From: an uncultured Lachnospiraceae bacterium
GTDB taxonomy: Bacteria; Bacillota; Clostridia; Lachnospirales; Lachnospiraceae
Length of the DNA: 64,000 nucleotides
Direction: 5' to 3'
Assembly: GCA_910583615.1 (NCBI GenBank)
Contig: CAJTXP010000004.1
Span: 1 to 64,000, forward strand
Shown: piece after piece, positions 35,385 to 42,786 of the stretch
Numbering within the stretch: position 1 is the stretch's first letter
How the letters are laid out: every line of letters begins with the position of its first letter
Position numbers and translations under genes: made by a program
The notes under the pieces: model-generated
What the model saw: the letters and a program-made list of their open reading frames with translations, nothing else
Databases searched by the model: none
Told to the model about the DNA's origin: nothing

Positions 35385-35474
35385 CCTTTCTTCCCGTTGG
35401 AGTGACTTTCCCTCCAGGGTACGCATCATGTGCGCTTGTTTAATTTTTAACAAAGGATTGTCGGTCCTTTGAAC
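35385..35474 (-). other. Structured leader upstream of fhs
   Basis: Three hairpins can be drawn in the minus-strand leader: CAAAGGA/TCCTTTG (35453-35473), GCGCA/TGCGT, and CCC-TGGAG paired with CTCCA-AC-GGG just before the RBS. None resembles the known THF riboswitch. It may be a regulatory leader or chance structure. Confidence 0.35.
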
Positions 35475-35523
35475 ATAACTAAATTATATAATATTACCAG
35501 TTTTCCAGCATCCTACATACTGT

Positions 35524-35552
35524 ACTATGTGCAACATTGGTCATATTGTCAA
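35524..35552 (-). promoter_or_regulatory. Promoter of fhs-fchA-folD
   Basis: On the minus strand a consensus TTGACA, 17 bases and CATAGT, about 150 bases upstream of fhs. It starts just after the DUF3786 gene ends. Confidence 0.5.
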
Positions 35553-35585
35553 TATATTCACGACACTCATCGGCAATATGTCCAA

Positions 35586-36227
35586 TCAGGAGATACACAG
35601 CATCTTTACCGTTGTAATCGACAGATCTCCTGCCACAACCATGTCTTCCGGATGAAAGCCAAACTGGAAATTATCGCTGTACAGGATCTGTGCCGAGGGT
35701 GGAAATTCATCATCTCCCTCCCAGAAAATAAACCGCATGTAATACCCGTTTATCAGTTCGAACTCGTATGACACATCTCCCATGGAGATTCTTTTTACTC
35801 CCGGTATACGCTCCATGGCTTCTGAAAACGCCTTCAGCTTATAACCGAAACCGTATGTCAGTCGTTTCAGGCATCTTCCGGTAAAGGGCTGGATATAAAG
35901 TTCACCATAGGTCGGGACTTCCCGGAACGTCATGAATCTTCCGCTGCTCTTTATATACTGTCCTTCCAGAAGGTAACGCAGAAGGAAAGTCTGAGCCGGA
36001 ATACTGCTCTGAAACAGATCTGTTTCTTCTTCTGGATTCACAGAATGAACCGCAAATACAGGATAATCCACCCTGTATTCCCTGCCCATAAAACGAAGCT
36101 GAAACGCTCCCGCTGATGCATCATACAATATGTTCAATCTTTGTGCTGCTTCTTCCGGATCAAGTGACTCATATTTTTCCAGATAGTGCTCAAACGGCAC
36201 CTCTTCTTTATGATTTTCAATTTCCAA
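35586..36227 (-). CDS. DUF3786 protein of the Wood-Ljungdahl locus
   Basis: This 213-residue soluble protein of the DUF3786 type has no known activity. Notable stretches are FQLRFMGREYRVDYPVF, EVPTYGELYIQPFTGRCL and MRFIFWEGDDEFPPSAQILY. No Cys cluster or nucleotide motif is visible. A TTG start at 36227 is chosen because AGGAGG lies eight bases upstream, inside the end of the RACo gene; an ATG further up would overlap RACo by 75 bases. The one-base gap to RACo implies coupling. DUF3786 proteins recur beside corrinoid methyltransferase activators, so a part in corrinoid protein reactivation is inferred. Confidence 0.72.
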   Translation of the reverse strand: MEIENHKEEVPFEHYLEKYESLDPEEAAQRLNILYDASAGAFQLRFMGREYRVDYPVFAVHSVNPEEETDLFQSSIPAQTFLLRYLLEGQYIKSSGRFMTFREVPTYGELYIQPFTGRCLKRLTYGFGYKLKAFSEAMERIPGVKRISMGDVSYEFELINGYYMRFIFWEGDDEFPPSAQILYSDNFQFGFHPEDMVVAGDLSITTVKMLCIS

Positions 36228-36228
36228 A

Positions 36229-38160
36229 TTATATATCCTCCTGAACAACGCCCGGAAACAGCGTCGTATCTGTATGAGGCAGGAAACATGCTGCCACAAA
36301 TTCATCCATATAACCCGGATCTGTGCTCAGTTCCATATAGGTCATATTATGGGAAAGCTCATATACCTTTTCTTCCGCCTCTCTGGAAAGCACCATATTA
36401 TATGCTCCTGTCAAAGAGGAATTACCGATATAATGGAATTTCTCGATCTCAATATCCGGGAACATGCCGATGGTCACGGCATTTTTCATATTGATCCCGC
36501 TTCCGATTCCGCCTGCCACATAGACATTCTCGATCATGGATACGTCAAAATCCAGAGAGCGGATCATTGTACAGATCGCAGAAAAAATTGCACCTTTTGC
36601 ACGAATGAAATTATCAATATCCACTTCATTGATAACTACGTCCTTATGTCCTGCAGCATCCTCTTTGAATGCCAGCACATAGCTTCCGATTCCATATTCG
36701 TCATGACGCACTCTCTCGCCTTCCCGAACAAATTTTCCCTTGGGGCTGATGATTCTGCAGCGGAACAGTTCAGCAATTACATCAATGATACCGGATCCGC
36801 ACAGACCCACCGGTTTCTGTCCTTCATCCCCCACGATGGTGAAGGAAGGTTCCATCGTCTTCGCATCAATAGTACATGCCTCAATGGCTCCGTCAGTGGC
36901 ACGCATACCGCAGCTGATATCTCCGCCCTCGAAGGCCGGTCCCGCAGAGCAGGCGCAGCTCATCATAAAATCAGAATTGCCGAATACGATCTCTCCGTTA
37001 GTTCCAAGATCGATAAAGAGATTGAATTCCGGCCGGTTCCAGATCATGCTGACCAGCGTGCCGGCTGTGATATCGCCGCCCACATAGCTTCCGATGTTGG
37101 GTGCGATCACGATCCTGGCATCCCGGTGCACACAAAGCCCCAGATCGTAGGCGTGCAGATTGTCGGTCTCGAAAAACGCCGGAATATACGGCTCCATACG
37201 GAGCGGATCTGCATTCACACCTGCAAACAGATGATTCATGGTCGTATTGGACGCCACGCACATATGATAAATGCGATCACCCGTGATTCCTGCCGCACGG
37301 CACATATTCTGAAGCATGGGGTTGATGGTCTCTTCAATGATCGCTTTCTGAAGTTTCACTCTTCCGCCGTCCTTTGTAGATTCAATAATACGGTTGATGA
37401 CATCCGCGCCATAGCGGATCTGTCCGTTTCCGGCGGACGCCTTTGCAAGCAGTTCCCCGCTTTCCATATCAAGAATCACAGCGGATACGGTTGTTGTGCC
37501 GATATCAATGGCAGCCGCGCATATTTTTTTGTCTGCCGGCGGCAGTACATCATAGACAAGAACGCCGTGTCCGCTCTTCTTCAGCACCGCATTGATATGA
37601 AATCCATTTTCCCGAAGTACATCCGGCAGTTTCTTCAGTACCTGATACGTCAGCTTTACCTTCTCCGCTCCTGCCGCTGCCTGAATGGCCCAAATCAGCC
37701 GCTCGTTGTCCGGCATCGTATCATCCAGCGTCGGCTCCTCCATCTGAAGCTCCACCACTGAAAAATCATTTTCAAACGTGATCCCGGATTCTTCCACGTC
37801 TTTTTTCGCTCTATCAAAAATGGCAATCTCTTCTTTGGAACTCAGATCGGCTACCTTCATTCTGCTCTTATAGGCGGACGCAATATCCGGTACCATCACT
37901 TCTACATCTCCGGTAATCGTGCTGACACAGGAAAGTCTCCACCCTTCCGCATAGTCCTGATCCGTGATATGCCTTGTTTTTTCGCTTTCAAGTTCTCCAC
38001 TGATATATTTTACTCTGCATTTTCCACAGGAACCGTTGCCTGAGCAAGGTGCGTCAATAGCTACATTTGCTTTACGCGCCACCTCCAACAGGTTCTCCCC
38101 GGCAGTCACCGCAACTACATTCGCAGTGCCATCTTCAAATCTGAATGTTACATTTGGCAT
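36229..38160 (-). CDS. acsV: Reductive activator of corrinoid protein (RACo/AcsV)
   Basis: This 643-residue protein is an ASKHA-family ATPase with an N-terminal [2Fe-2S] ferredoxin domain (about 1-95; Cys in APCSGNGSCGKCRV at about 39, 44 and 47, and a fourth in LSCVST). A middle and linker region follow, then the actin-like ATPase core (AAIDIGTTTVSAVIL, FIDLGTNGEIVFG, VYVAGGIGSG). RACo uses ATP to return accidentally oxidised Co(II) corrinoid on the AcsCD protein to Co(I). It lies between the small membrane-protein genes and the DUF3786 gene, downstream of acsE. Confidence 0.9.
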   Translation of the reverse strand: MPNVTFRFEDGTANVVAVTAGENLLEVARKANVAIDAPCSGNGSCGKCRVKYISGELESEKTRHITDQDYAEGWRLSCVSTITGDVEVMVPDIASAYKSRMKVADLSSKEEIAIFDRAKKDVEESGITFENDFSVVELQMEEPTLDDTMPDNERLIWAIQAAAGAEKVKLTYQVLKKLPDVLRENGFHINAVLKKSGHGVLVYDVLPPADKKICAAAIDIGTTTVSAVILDMESGELLAKASAGNGQIRYGADVINRIIESTKDGGRVKLQKAIIEETINPMLQNMCRAAGITGDRIYHMCVASNTTMNHLFAGVNADPLRMEPYIPAFFETDNLHAYDLGLCVHRDARIVIAPNIGSYVGGDITAGTLVSMIWNRPEFNLFIDLGTNGEIVFGNSDFMMSCACSAGPAFEGGDISCGMRATDGAIEACTIDAKTMEPSFTIVGDEGQKPVGLCGSGIIDVIAELFRCRIISPKGKFVREGERVRHDEYGIGSYVLAFKEDAAGHKDVVINEVDIDNFIRAKGAIFSAICTMIRSLDFDVSMIENVYVAGGIGSGINMKNAVTIGMFPDIEIEKFHYIGNSSLTGAYNMVLSREAEEKVYELSHNMTYMELSTDPGYMDEFVAACFLPHTDTTLFPGVVQEDI

Positions 38161-38282
38161 AAGTTTTTCTCCATATTCTCTTCTTATACATTCGGTTAAC
38201 TGCGGATGCTTTCAAGAAAACACCGGCAGACCAGGCTTCATTTTATATCAGACAGATCTCTTTTACAGAACCCGCTCTGGTG

Positions 38283-38660
38283 TCAATAACGCGTAATCCC
38301 CATCAGATACTCAGCAATAAACCCCAGAACTACCAGAGAACCCAGAGCCAGGCCAATGATGGAAAGAACCATTCCCGTGATCGGCATTACCCTGGAATCT
38401 TCTTTTATCAGACTGATGATCGCAATTACCATACCGGCGATTCCGGTAATCACAGATATGAATGGTATCCAGAAAAAAATCAGTGTCACAATACCAAGAA
38501 CCAGCGATGTGACGGCCATCCTGTTTTCCTTCTGCTGTCCTACTTCCCGGAGTACTACCTGAGAATTTCCAGGCGGATACTGCTGCGGATAAGGCGGATA
38601 GCCTCCGGGCTGCATGGAAGGATCATTCCGAAGGTCCGGTCCATTATTATTATAATCCAT
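38283..38660 (-). CDS. Small DUF4190-type membrane protein
   Basis: This 125-residue protein has a Pro/Gln/Tyr-rich cytoplasmic N-terminus (about 1-45, with PPYPQQYPPG) and two membrane segments (LVLGIVTLIFFWIPFISVI... and ITGMVLSIIGLALGSLVVL) separated by a short charged loop. This is the DUF4190 layout, found widely in Firmicutes without known function. It sits between acsE and RACo, which is unusual for a Wood-Ljungdahl locus. Whether it belongs to the pathway is not clear. Confidence 0.72.
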   Translation of the reverse strand: MDYNNNGPDLRNDPSMQPGGYPPYPQQYPPGNSQVVLREVGQQKENRMAVTSLVLGIVTLIFFWIPFISVITGIAGMVIAIISLIKEDSRVMPITGMVLSIIGLALGSLVVLGFIAEYLMGITRY

Positions 38661-38771
38661 AAAGCATCTCCTTTATATAAACAGCACTAAATTCCTGCAC
38701 TCACAGTTTCTCTTCCCCAGCGCCGTTTATCATACTTTTCCGGTAATTTTAAATACCGGATATATAGCTTG

Positions 38772-39260
38772 TTACATATAATACAGTGCAGTTTGTGCCA
38801 TGACGGCCAAAACTGCCATAATGGTCTGGAGCACCGCCCATATGATAAACATGATGACTACTTTTCCCTTTTTCCCGGAAATCGCAGAATTGATATACAG
38901 GGTGCCGAACGCCACGCCGACAACGACCCCCAGTGCACTGTTGCAAAAAAATCCCACAACTGCACTGATACCTACAAGAACCCATACCCATGCGGGCGTA
39001 TTCGCCTGAACCGGGACATATGGCTGTCCGCTTCCGATATAGACCCCGTTGATCGCCACATCCACCTTTGTGCCGATGGCAACCAGACGAATATCGGTAC
39101 CGGCGATCTCGATGGAGTAATCAATTACATTAACCCACCAGCTCTGTGATTTTAATTTATATGTAGTTCCGTCTACAATCAACTTTAATCCAAATCCAGC
39201 CTTGTATACAATGCTGTGTTCTTTTCCATACGTATCCGTAAAAGACCAGCTTTTCTTCAT
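38772..39260 (-). CDS. Hypothetical membrane protein with N-terminal beta domain
   Basis: This 162-residue protein has an N-terminal soluble part of about 85 residues with beta-strand character (WSFTDTYGKEHSIVYKAGFG, IEIAGTDIRLVAIGTKVDVA, NGVYIGSG), then three hydrophobic segments (about 92-112, 114-125 and 138-160). The ATG at 39260 is used because AAGGAG lies 11 bases upstream; the GTG at 39272 is too close. No family is recognised with certainty. It is the first gene after the acsE terminator and may pair with the DUF4190-like neighbour. Confidence 0.65.
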   Translation of the reverse strand: MKKSWSFTDTYGKEHSIVYKAGFGLKLIVDGTTYKLKSQSWWVNVIDYSIEIAGTDIRLVAIGTKVDVAINGVYIGSGQPYVPVQANTPAWVWVLVGISAVVGFFCNSALGVVVGVAFGTLYINSAISGKKGKVVIMFIIWAVLQTIMAVLAVMAQTALYYM

Positions 39261-39317
39261 TCCAATACACACTCCTTACATATATTCAGGTCATAACAAA
39301 AAGACGTTTTTATTAAA

Positions 39318-39351
39318 ATACTGCCAGCATCGTAAAATGCCGGCAGTATTG
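39318..39351 (-). terminator. Terminator after acsD-acsC-acsE
   Basis: AATACTGCCGGCAT pairs with ATGCTGGCAGTATT (G-U allowed) and is followed by TTTTAATAAAAA on the minus strand, 25 bases past the acsE stop. Confidence 0.7.
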
Positions 39352-39375
39352 TTTTATATAACTGTATGATATGTA

Positions 39376-40161
39376 TCAGATCTCCAGATAAGAGTCAGCA
39401 TACAGCGTATTGTCCTTGATGATATCGCAGGACTTGATAGTCTCCATGAGGCGCAGGTCGTTGGGGTTGACGATTGCGGAAGTCAGACCGCAGGTCATAC
39501 ACATAGCAACCATAGCGGAATCCATAATCGGACGGATATGCTTCGGCATACCGTTGGAGTTATTGGAAAGTCCGCCGGTGGAGTTCAGACCCATATCGGA
39601 AAGCATCTTGATGCACTCCAGAATCTGCATCTGCTTATCCTGCATGCCCTTGATGACCAGGAACAGCGGATCGAACCAGAGATCGGTCTCTTCCATGCCA
39701 TGCTCCAGACCTCTCTCAAGCATGGTCTGGCAATACATCATACGCTCGTCATTGTTCGCTGCAATGCCTTCGCCGTTGCAGAGTGCGATAACAATCGCGT
39801 CATTTGCCGCTGCAAGGTCAATGTACTCAATTCTTCCTGCTGCGTCTGCAGAGTTTACGATCGGTTTTCCCTTGGAACGGTTGTAAACAGAGATACCTGC
39901 CTCGATGGCAGCCTTGTTCGCCGTATCAAGAGCCAGCGGAACATTGTCGAACTCGCTCTGAAGAAGCTGAACTGCCCATTTCATCAGCTCCGGTCCATCG
40001 TTCTCAGCCGGTCCGATGTTCACATCCAGATAAAATGCGCCTGCATCCAGCTGCTGTTTTGCACGCTGAAGGATCGGCTGCGGATCTCTCTCTGTGAAAG
40101 CCTTATTCACGGACGGAGCGGTTGCAGATAATCTCTCCCCAATAACAATGAATTTTCCCAT
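39376..40161 (-). CDS. acsE: Methyl-THF:corrinoid iron-sulfur protein methyltransferase
   Basis: This 261-residue TIM-barrel enzyme, the usual length for AcsE/MeTr, moves the methyl group from methyl-THF to the cobalt of AcsCD. Pterin-binding-family blocks are visible: IVIGERLSATAPSV, AFYLDVNIGPAENDG, LALDTANKAAIEAG, PIVNSADAAG and GLNSTGGLSNNSNGMP, which carries the conserved Asn. The start at 40161 has AAAGGAG; the longer frame to 40239 would overlap the spacer after acsC. It is the last gene of the acsD-acsC-acsE unit. Confidence 0.95.
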   Translation of the reverse strand: MGKFIVIGERLSATAPSVNKAFTERDPQPILQRAKQQLDAGAFYLDVNIGPAENDGPELMKWAVQLLQSEFDNVPLALDTANKAAIEAGISVYNRSKGKPIVNSADAAGRIEYIDLAAANDAIVIALCNGEGIAANNDERMMYCQTMLERGLEHGMEETDLWFDPLFLVIKGMQDKQMQILECIKMLSDMGLNSTGGLSNNSNGMPKHIRPIMDSAMVAMCMTCGLTSAIVNPNDLRLMETIKSCDIIKDNTLYADSYLEI

Positions 40162-40270
40162 ACTACTATTCTCCTTTATACTTTTTGTATGGCCGGGCTG
40201 CATCACTGATACAGCCCGGTCATCAATGATCCATGACAATAGAAGACTCGCGAAGCGTGGATTCTATCGT

Positions 40271-41617
40271 TTAAATCTCGCCGTTTGCCTGCAGATCTTT
40301 CAGGAATTTCACAAGCTGAACCGCCTCGTTCGGAGCAACGATTACCTGCCATCCTTCCAGCTTCGCTTCGATGTCGCCCTTCAGGACAGCAACCTTGCCC
40401 GGGATGATCAGCTTTCTGCTCTTGATCTTCGGCTCTACTTCTTCCTTAATGAATTTGGATACGGAAGTAGAGGACAGTTTGCCTGCAGCCCAGGAAGTCA
40501 GAACGGAAAGTCCGCCTGCATCGCTGATCGCCAGATTACACGGTACGCCGGAGCGCTCCAGCTCGCCGGATACGACAAAGTATGTAAGCGCAAAGTCAAC
40601 GGTCGTCAGAACCACGGAATTCTCGTCTCCGCCATTGATCGGATAGATACCCGGCTCTACCTTCATCGGCTTCTGCGGGTCGGTGTAGACGTTCTGTCTC
40701 AGACCGAAGAGCGCAAGGCCTCTTGCATAGTTCATGGTATCCATAACGATGATGGAACCGTATTTCAGGATGAATACGGAAGCAAGCGCGATCTGCATCG
40801 CCTCATCATTCGGAGCAACCTTGGAAAGGTTCACGATGGACGGATATCCGAATGTTCTGTCGGGATCCTTTGCCAGACATGCGCGTCTTACCTGTACGGT
40901 CGTTGCGAATGTCTCCTTGACGGTAGCGCCTGTGGTATCCAGTACCAGATCCTTGAAGCCCAGCTTCTCGATCGCTGCGGTAGTATCGTACAGTTCGTTG
41001 ATGTCTGCGCCGGATACGCCCAGGACAACGCCTGCCGCTTTTGCAATCTCAACCATCTCTGCGTAATTGGAAGCGTCTGCACTGTTTATGATCGGCTTCT
41101 CATCCTTGCATACGTCCAGAGCATTTTTCACTGCGTCCGCATTCTTGCAGGACAGCACAAGAACCTTGCCTTTTCCGGTTACTTTCTTCACTGTTTCCAC
41201 AAATGCGTCAGCGTCACCGTTGCACTCCACATATACCATCTCTGCGTGCATTCTTTCGCCGATACGGTCATAATCAACCTTATCAGCCTCGGCAAGGACT
41301 GCGTCCACATCCATATCCGGAGTTACATGTACTGCGAATCTCGGTTTGCTGACGAAAGTCTTCTCATGTCTTGCCAGTACGGTCTCGCCGCCAAGCGTGT
41401 ACTCAGCATCGCCGGTACCAACCTTGATGGTCTTCATAGGCGGAGCGGTAGCCTCAGATAAGGTTGCCAGAGCCTCCTCGGACATATGCGGACACTTGGA
41501 AAGCTCCACTGCCCCCTGCGCAACTTTCATGGAGAAAGCCATACAGGTGGGGCTTCCGCACTCCTTACAGTTTGTTTTCGGTGTCAATTTAAAAATGTCT
41601 AAACCTTTTAATGCCAT
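40271..41617 (-). CDS. acsC: Corrinoid iron-sulfur protein large subunit
   Basis: The 448-residue protein starts with the [4Fe-4S] motif (NCKECGSPTCMAFSMK, fourth Cys in LSKCPHMS, together about residues 17-42). A TIM-barrel domain follows (PIINSADASNYAEMV, LVLDTTG), then a C-terminal corrinoid-binding domain (TDPQKPMKVEPGIYPINGG, SDAGGLSVLTSWAAGKLS). With AcsD it carries the methyl group from AcsE to acetyl-CoA synthase. The start has AAGGAGG. It lies 21 bases after acsD. Confidence 0.95.
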   Translation of the reverse strand: MALKGLDIFKLTPKTNCKECGSPTCMAFSMKVAQGAVELSKCPHMSEEALATLSEATAPPMKTIKVGTGDAEYTLGGETVLARHEKTFVSKPRFAVHVTPDMDVDAVLAEADKVDYDRIGERMHAEMVYVECNGDADAFVETVKKVTGKGKVLVLSCKNADAVKNALDVCKDEKPIINSADASNYAEMVEIAKAAGVVLGVSGADINELYDTTAAIEKLGFKDLVLDTTGATVKETFATTVQVRRACLAKDPDRTFGYPSIVNLSKVAPNDEAMQIALASVFILKYGSIIVMDTMNYARGLALFGLRQNVYTDPQKPMKVEPGIYPINGGDENSVVLTTVDFALTYFVVSGELERSGVPCNLAISDAGGLSVLTSWAAGKLSSTSVSKFIKEEVEPKIKSRKLIIPGKVAVLKGDIEAKLEGWQVIVAPNEAVQLVKFLKDLQANGEI

Positions 41618-41638
41618 TGTATTTTCCTCCTTCCCCGA

Positions 41639-42580
41639 TTACATCAGTTCTTTGATCATTTTAGAAATGGTTGCAACGGAAGTCGGATGTTTCAGAATGA
41701 CTGCGTTGGAACCGGATGCCAGTACAGAAGCAGCCGTGGACACTTCCATGCCAATGCCGCGGGCTTCCTGAGCGCCCCACTCCGGCATATCCTCTTCAGA
41801 AGCCATAGCCTCTTTTACATTCCATGCCTCGTCAGCGATCGGAGTGATGATCGGCATCTGTAACTGTTTGTCGTCCTGGGAAAGAGCTGCGGCTTTGATA
41901 CGGTCCATGGTGGAAACCACGTACTCAAAACCATAGCCGACAGTAGCGGTACCAACGTTCATAACGATGTTGGCCGGAGCTACGCCCAGCTGGGAGATCA
42001 ATACATTGAGCTGTTTTGCAAGGTTGATATCTACTGCAGATTCTGCACCGACCTTCTGGTTGTATGCAAGGCCCGCAGCCGCGCCGATACCTTTGTAATC
42101 TTCTTCTTTTGCAGCAAGGATGATGGCGTTCTTACCCTGTGCAACTTCGGAAGCCTTCGTCAGAAGCTCTGCATCTTTTGCCACGTTCTTGCAGCCTGCA
42201 ATAACCAGAGGTACGTCGATGGCGTCAACTACTTCTCTGAGAACTGCCATGCAGTCTTCCACGGACTTGTCCTCACCGTTGGGATCTGCGCCCTCCAGCT
42301 TCAGACATACGAAATCTGCTCCCGGCATCGCTGCTGCTTTCTTCGCAATATCAGCCATGCTTGCGCATCCTTCGTAATACGCTTTCACGCCTTCCGGCTC
42401 ATTCTCCAGACCAAGGTCTGTGATCATTACGCCGACTTTCGGTGAATTCTCAATCGGAGCGTCAAAGGTGTAGAACGGTAATACGTTCTCGCCGCCGATC
42501 TTGATCGCTTTCTCGCCACAGCCAACTTCGACTGCGCCTATGGAAGCATTGAATTTTCCTGATTTTCCATTGAATGGCAT
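41639..42580 (-). CDS. acsD: Corrinoid iron-sulfur protein small subunit
   Basis: The 313-residue TIM-barrel partner of AcsC shows typical stretches: GKFNASIGAVEVGCGEKAIK, GADFVCLKLEGADPNGEDKS, NAIILAAKEEDYKGIG and IVMNVGTATVGYGFEYVVS. The two form the heterodimer that binds the B12 cofactor at their interface. The start has AAGGAGG. It is the first gene after the acsB terminator and has its own promoter-like sequence. Confidence 0.95.
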   Translation of the reverse strand: MPFNGKSGKFNASIGAVEVGCGEKAIKIGGENVLPFYTFDAPIENSPKVGVMITDLGLENEPEGVKAYYEGCASMADIAKKAAAMPGADFVCLKLEGADPNGEDKSVEDCMAVLREVVDAIDVPLVIAGCKNVAKDAELLTKASEVAQGKNAIILAAKEEDYKGIGAAAGLAYNQKVGAESAVDINLAKQLNVLISQLGVAPANIVMNVGTATVGYGFEYVVSTMDRIKAAALSQDDKQLQMPIITPIADEAWNVKEAMASEEDMPEWGAQEARGIGMEVSTAASVLASGSNAVILKHPTSVATISKMIKELM

Positions 42581-42656
42581 TGGTTATATCCTCCTTAATT
42601 ATGTAAAATCCGTCCGATTGGCGCTTTCTGGGCCAAAAGCACCTCCGAACAGTAAT

Positions 42657-42662
42657 ATTATA
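42657..42662 (-). promoter_or_regulatory. Probable -10 of an acsD promoter
   Basis: TATAAT on the minus strand, with a poor -35 (TTTTCT at 17 bases). It is placed between the acsB terminator and acsD. The 5' leader that would follow contains a hairpin (GGTGCTTT/AAAGCGCC). Confidence 0.4.
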
Positions 42663-42704
42663 CCATAAAATCTTCCACAAGAAAAGCTTTTATGCATTCC
42701 AAAA

Positions 42705-42736
42705 GGGCAACCCTGTAAAAAAACAGGGTGCCCTGA
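42705..42736 (-). terminator. Terminator between acsB and acsD
   Basis: AGGGCACCCTGT and ACAGGGTTGCCCT pair around a poly-T loop, followed by TTTTGG. It lies about 50 bases after acsB, so it should end or reduce transcription from the CODH/ACS operon. Confidence 0.75.
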
Positions 42737-42786
42737 TGGATCAACCGAAGCTGCCACAGGAATCCGTTACACAGCTTCCGAAAATC

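Noticed and set aside
35385..35474. Tetrahydrofolate riboswitch upstream of fhs
   Set aside because: The conserved THF-riboswitch core sequence and four-stem layout could not be matched; only simple hairpins are present.
36274..37761. Long plus-strand open frame (495 codons)
   Set aside because: It is exactly antisense to RACo, which has clear motifs. The translation shows no family features and it is a codon-bias shadow. The same holds for the open frames at 40094-41461 and 43429-44736, opposite acsC and acsB.
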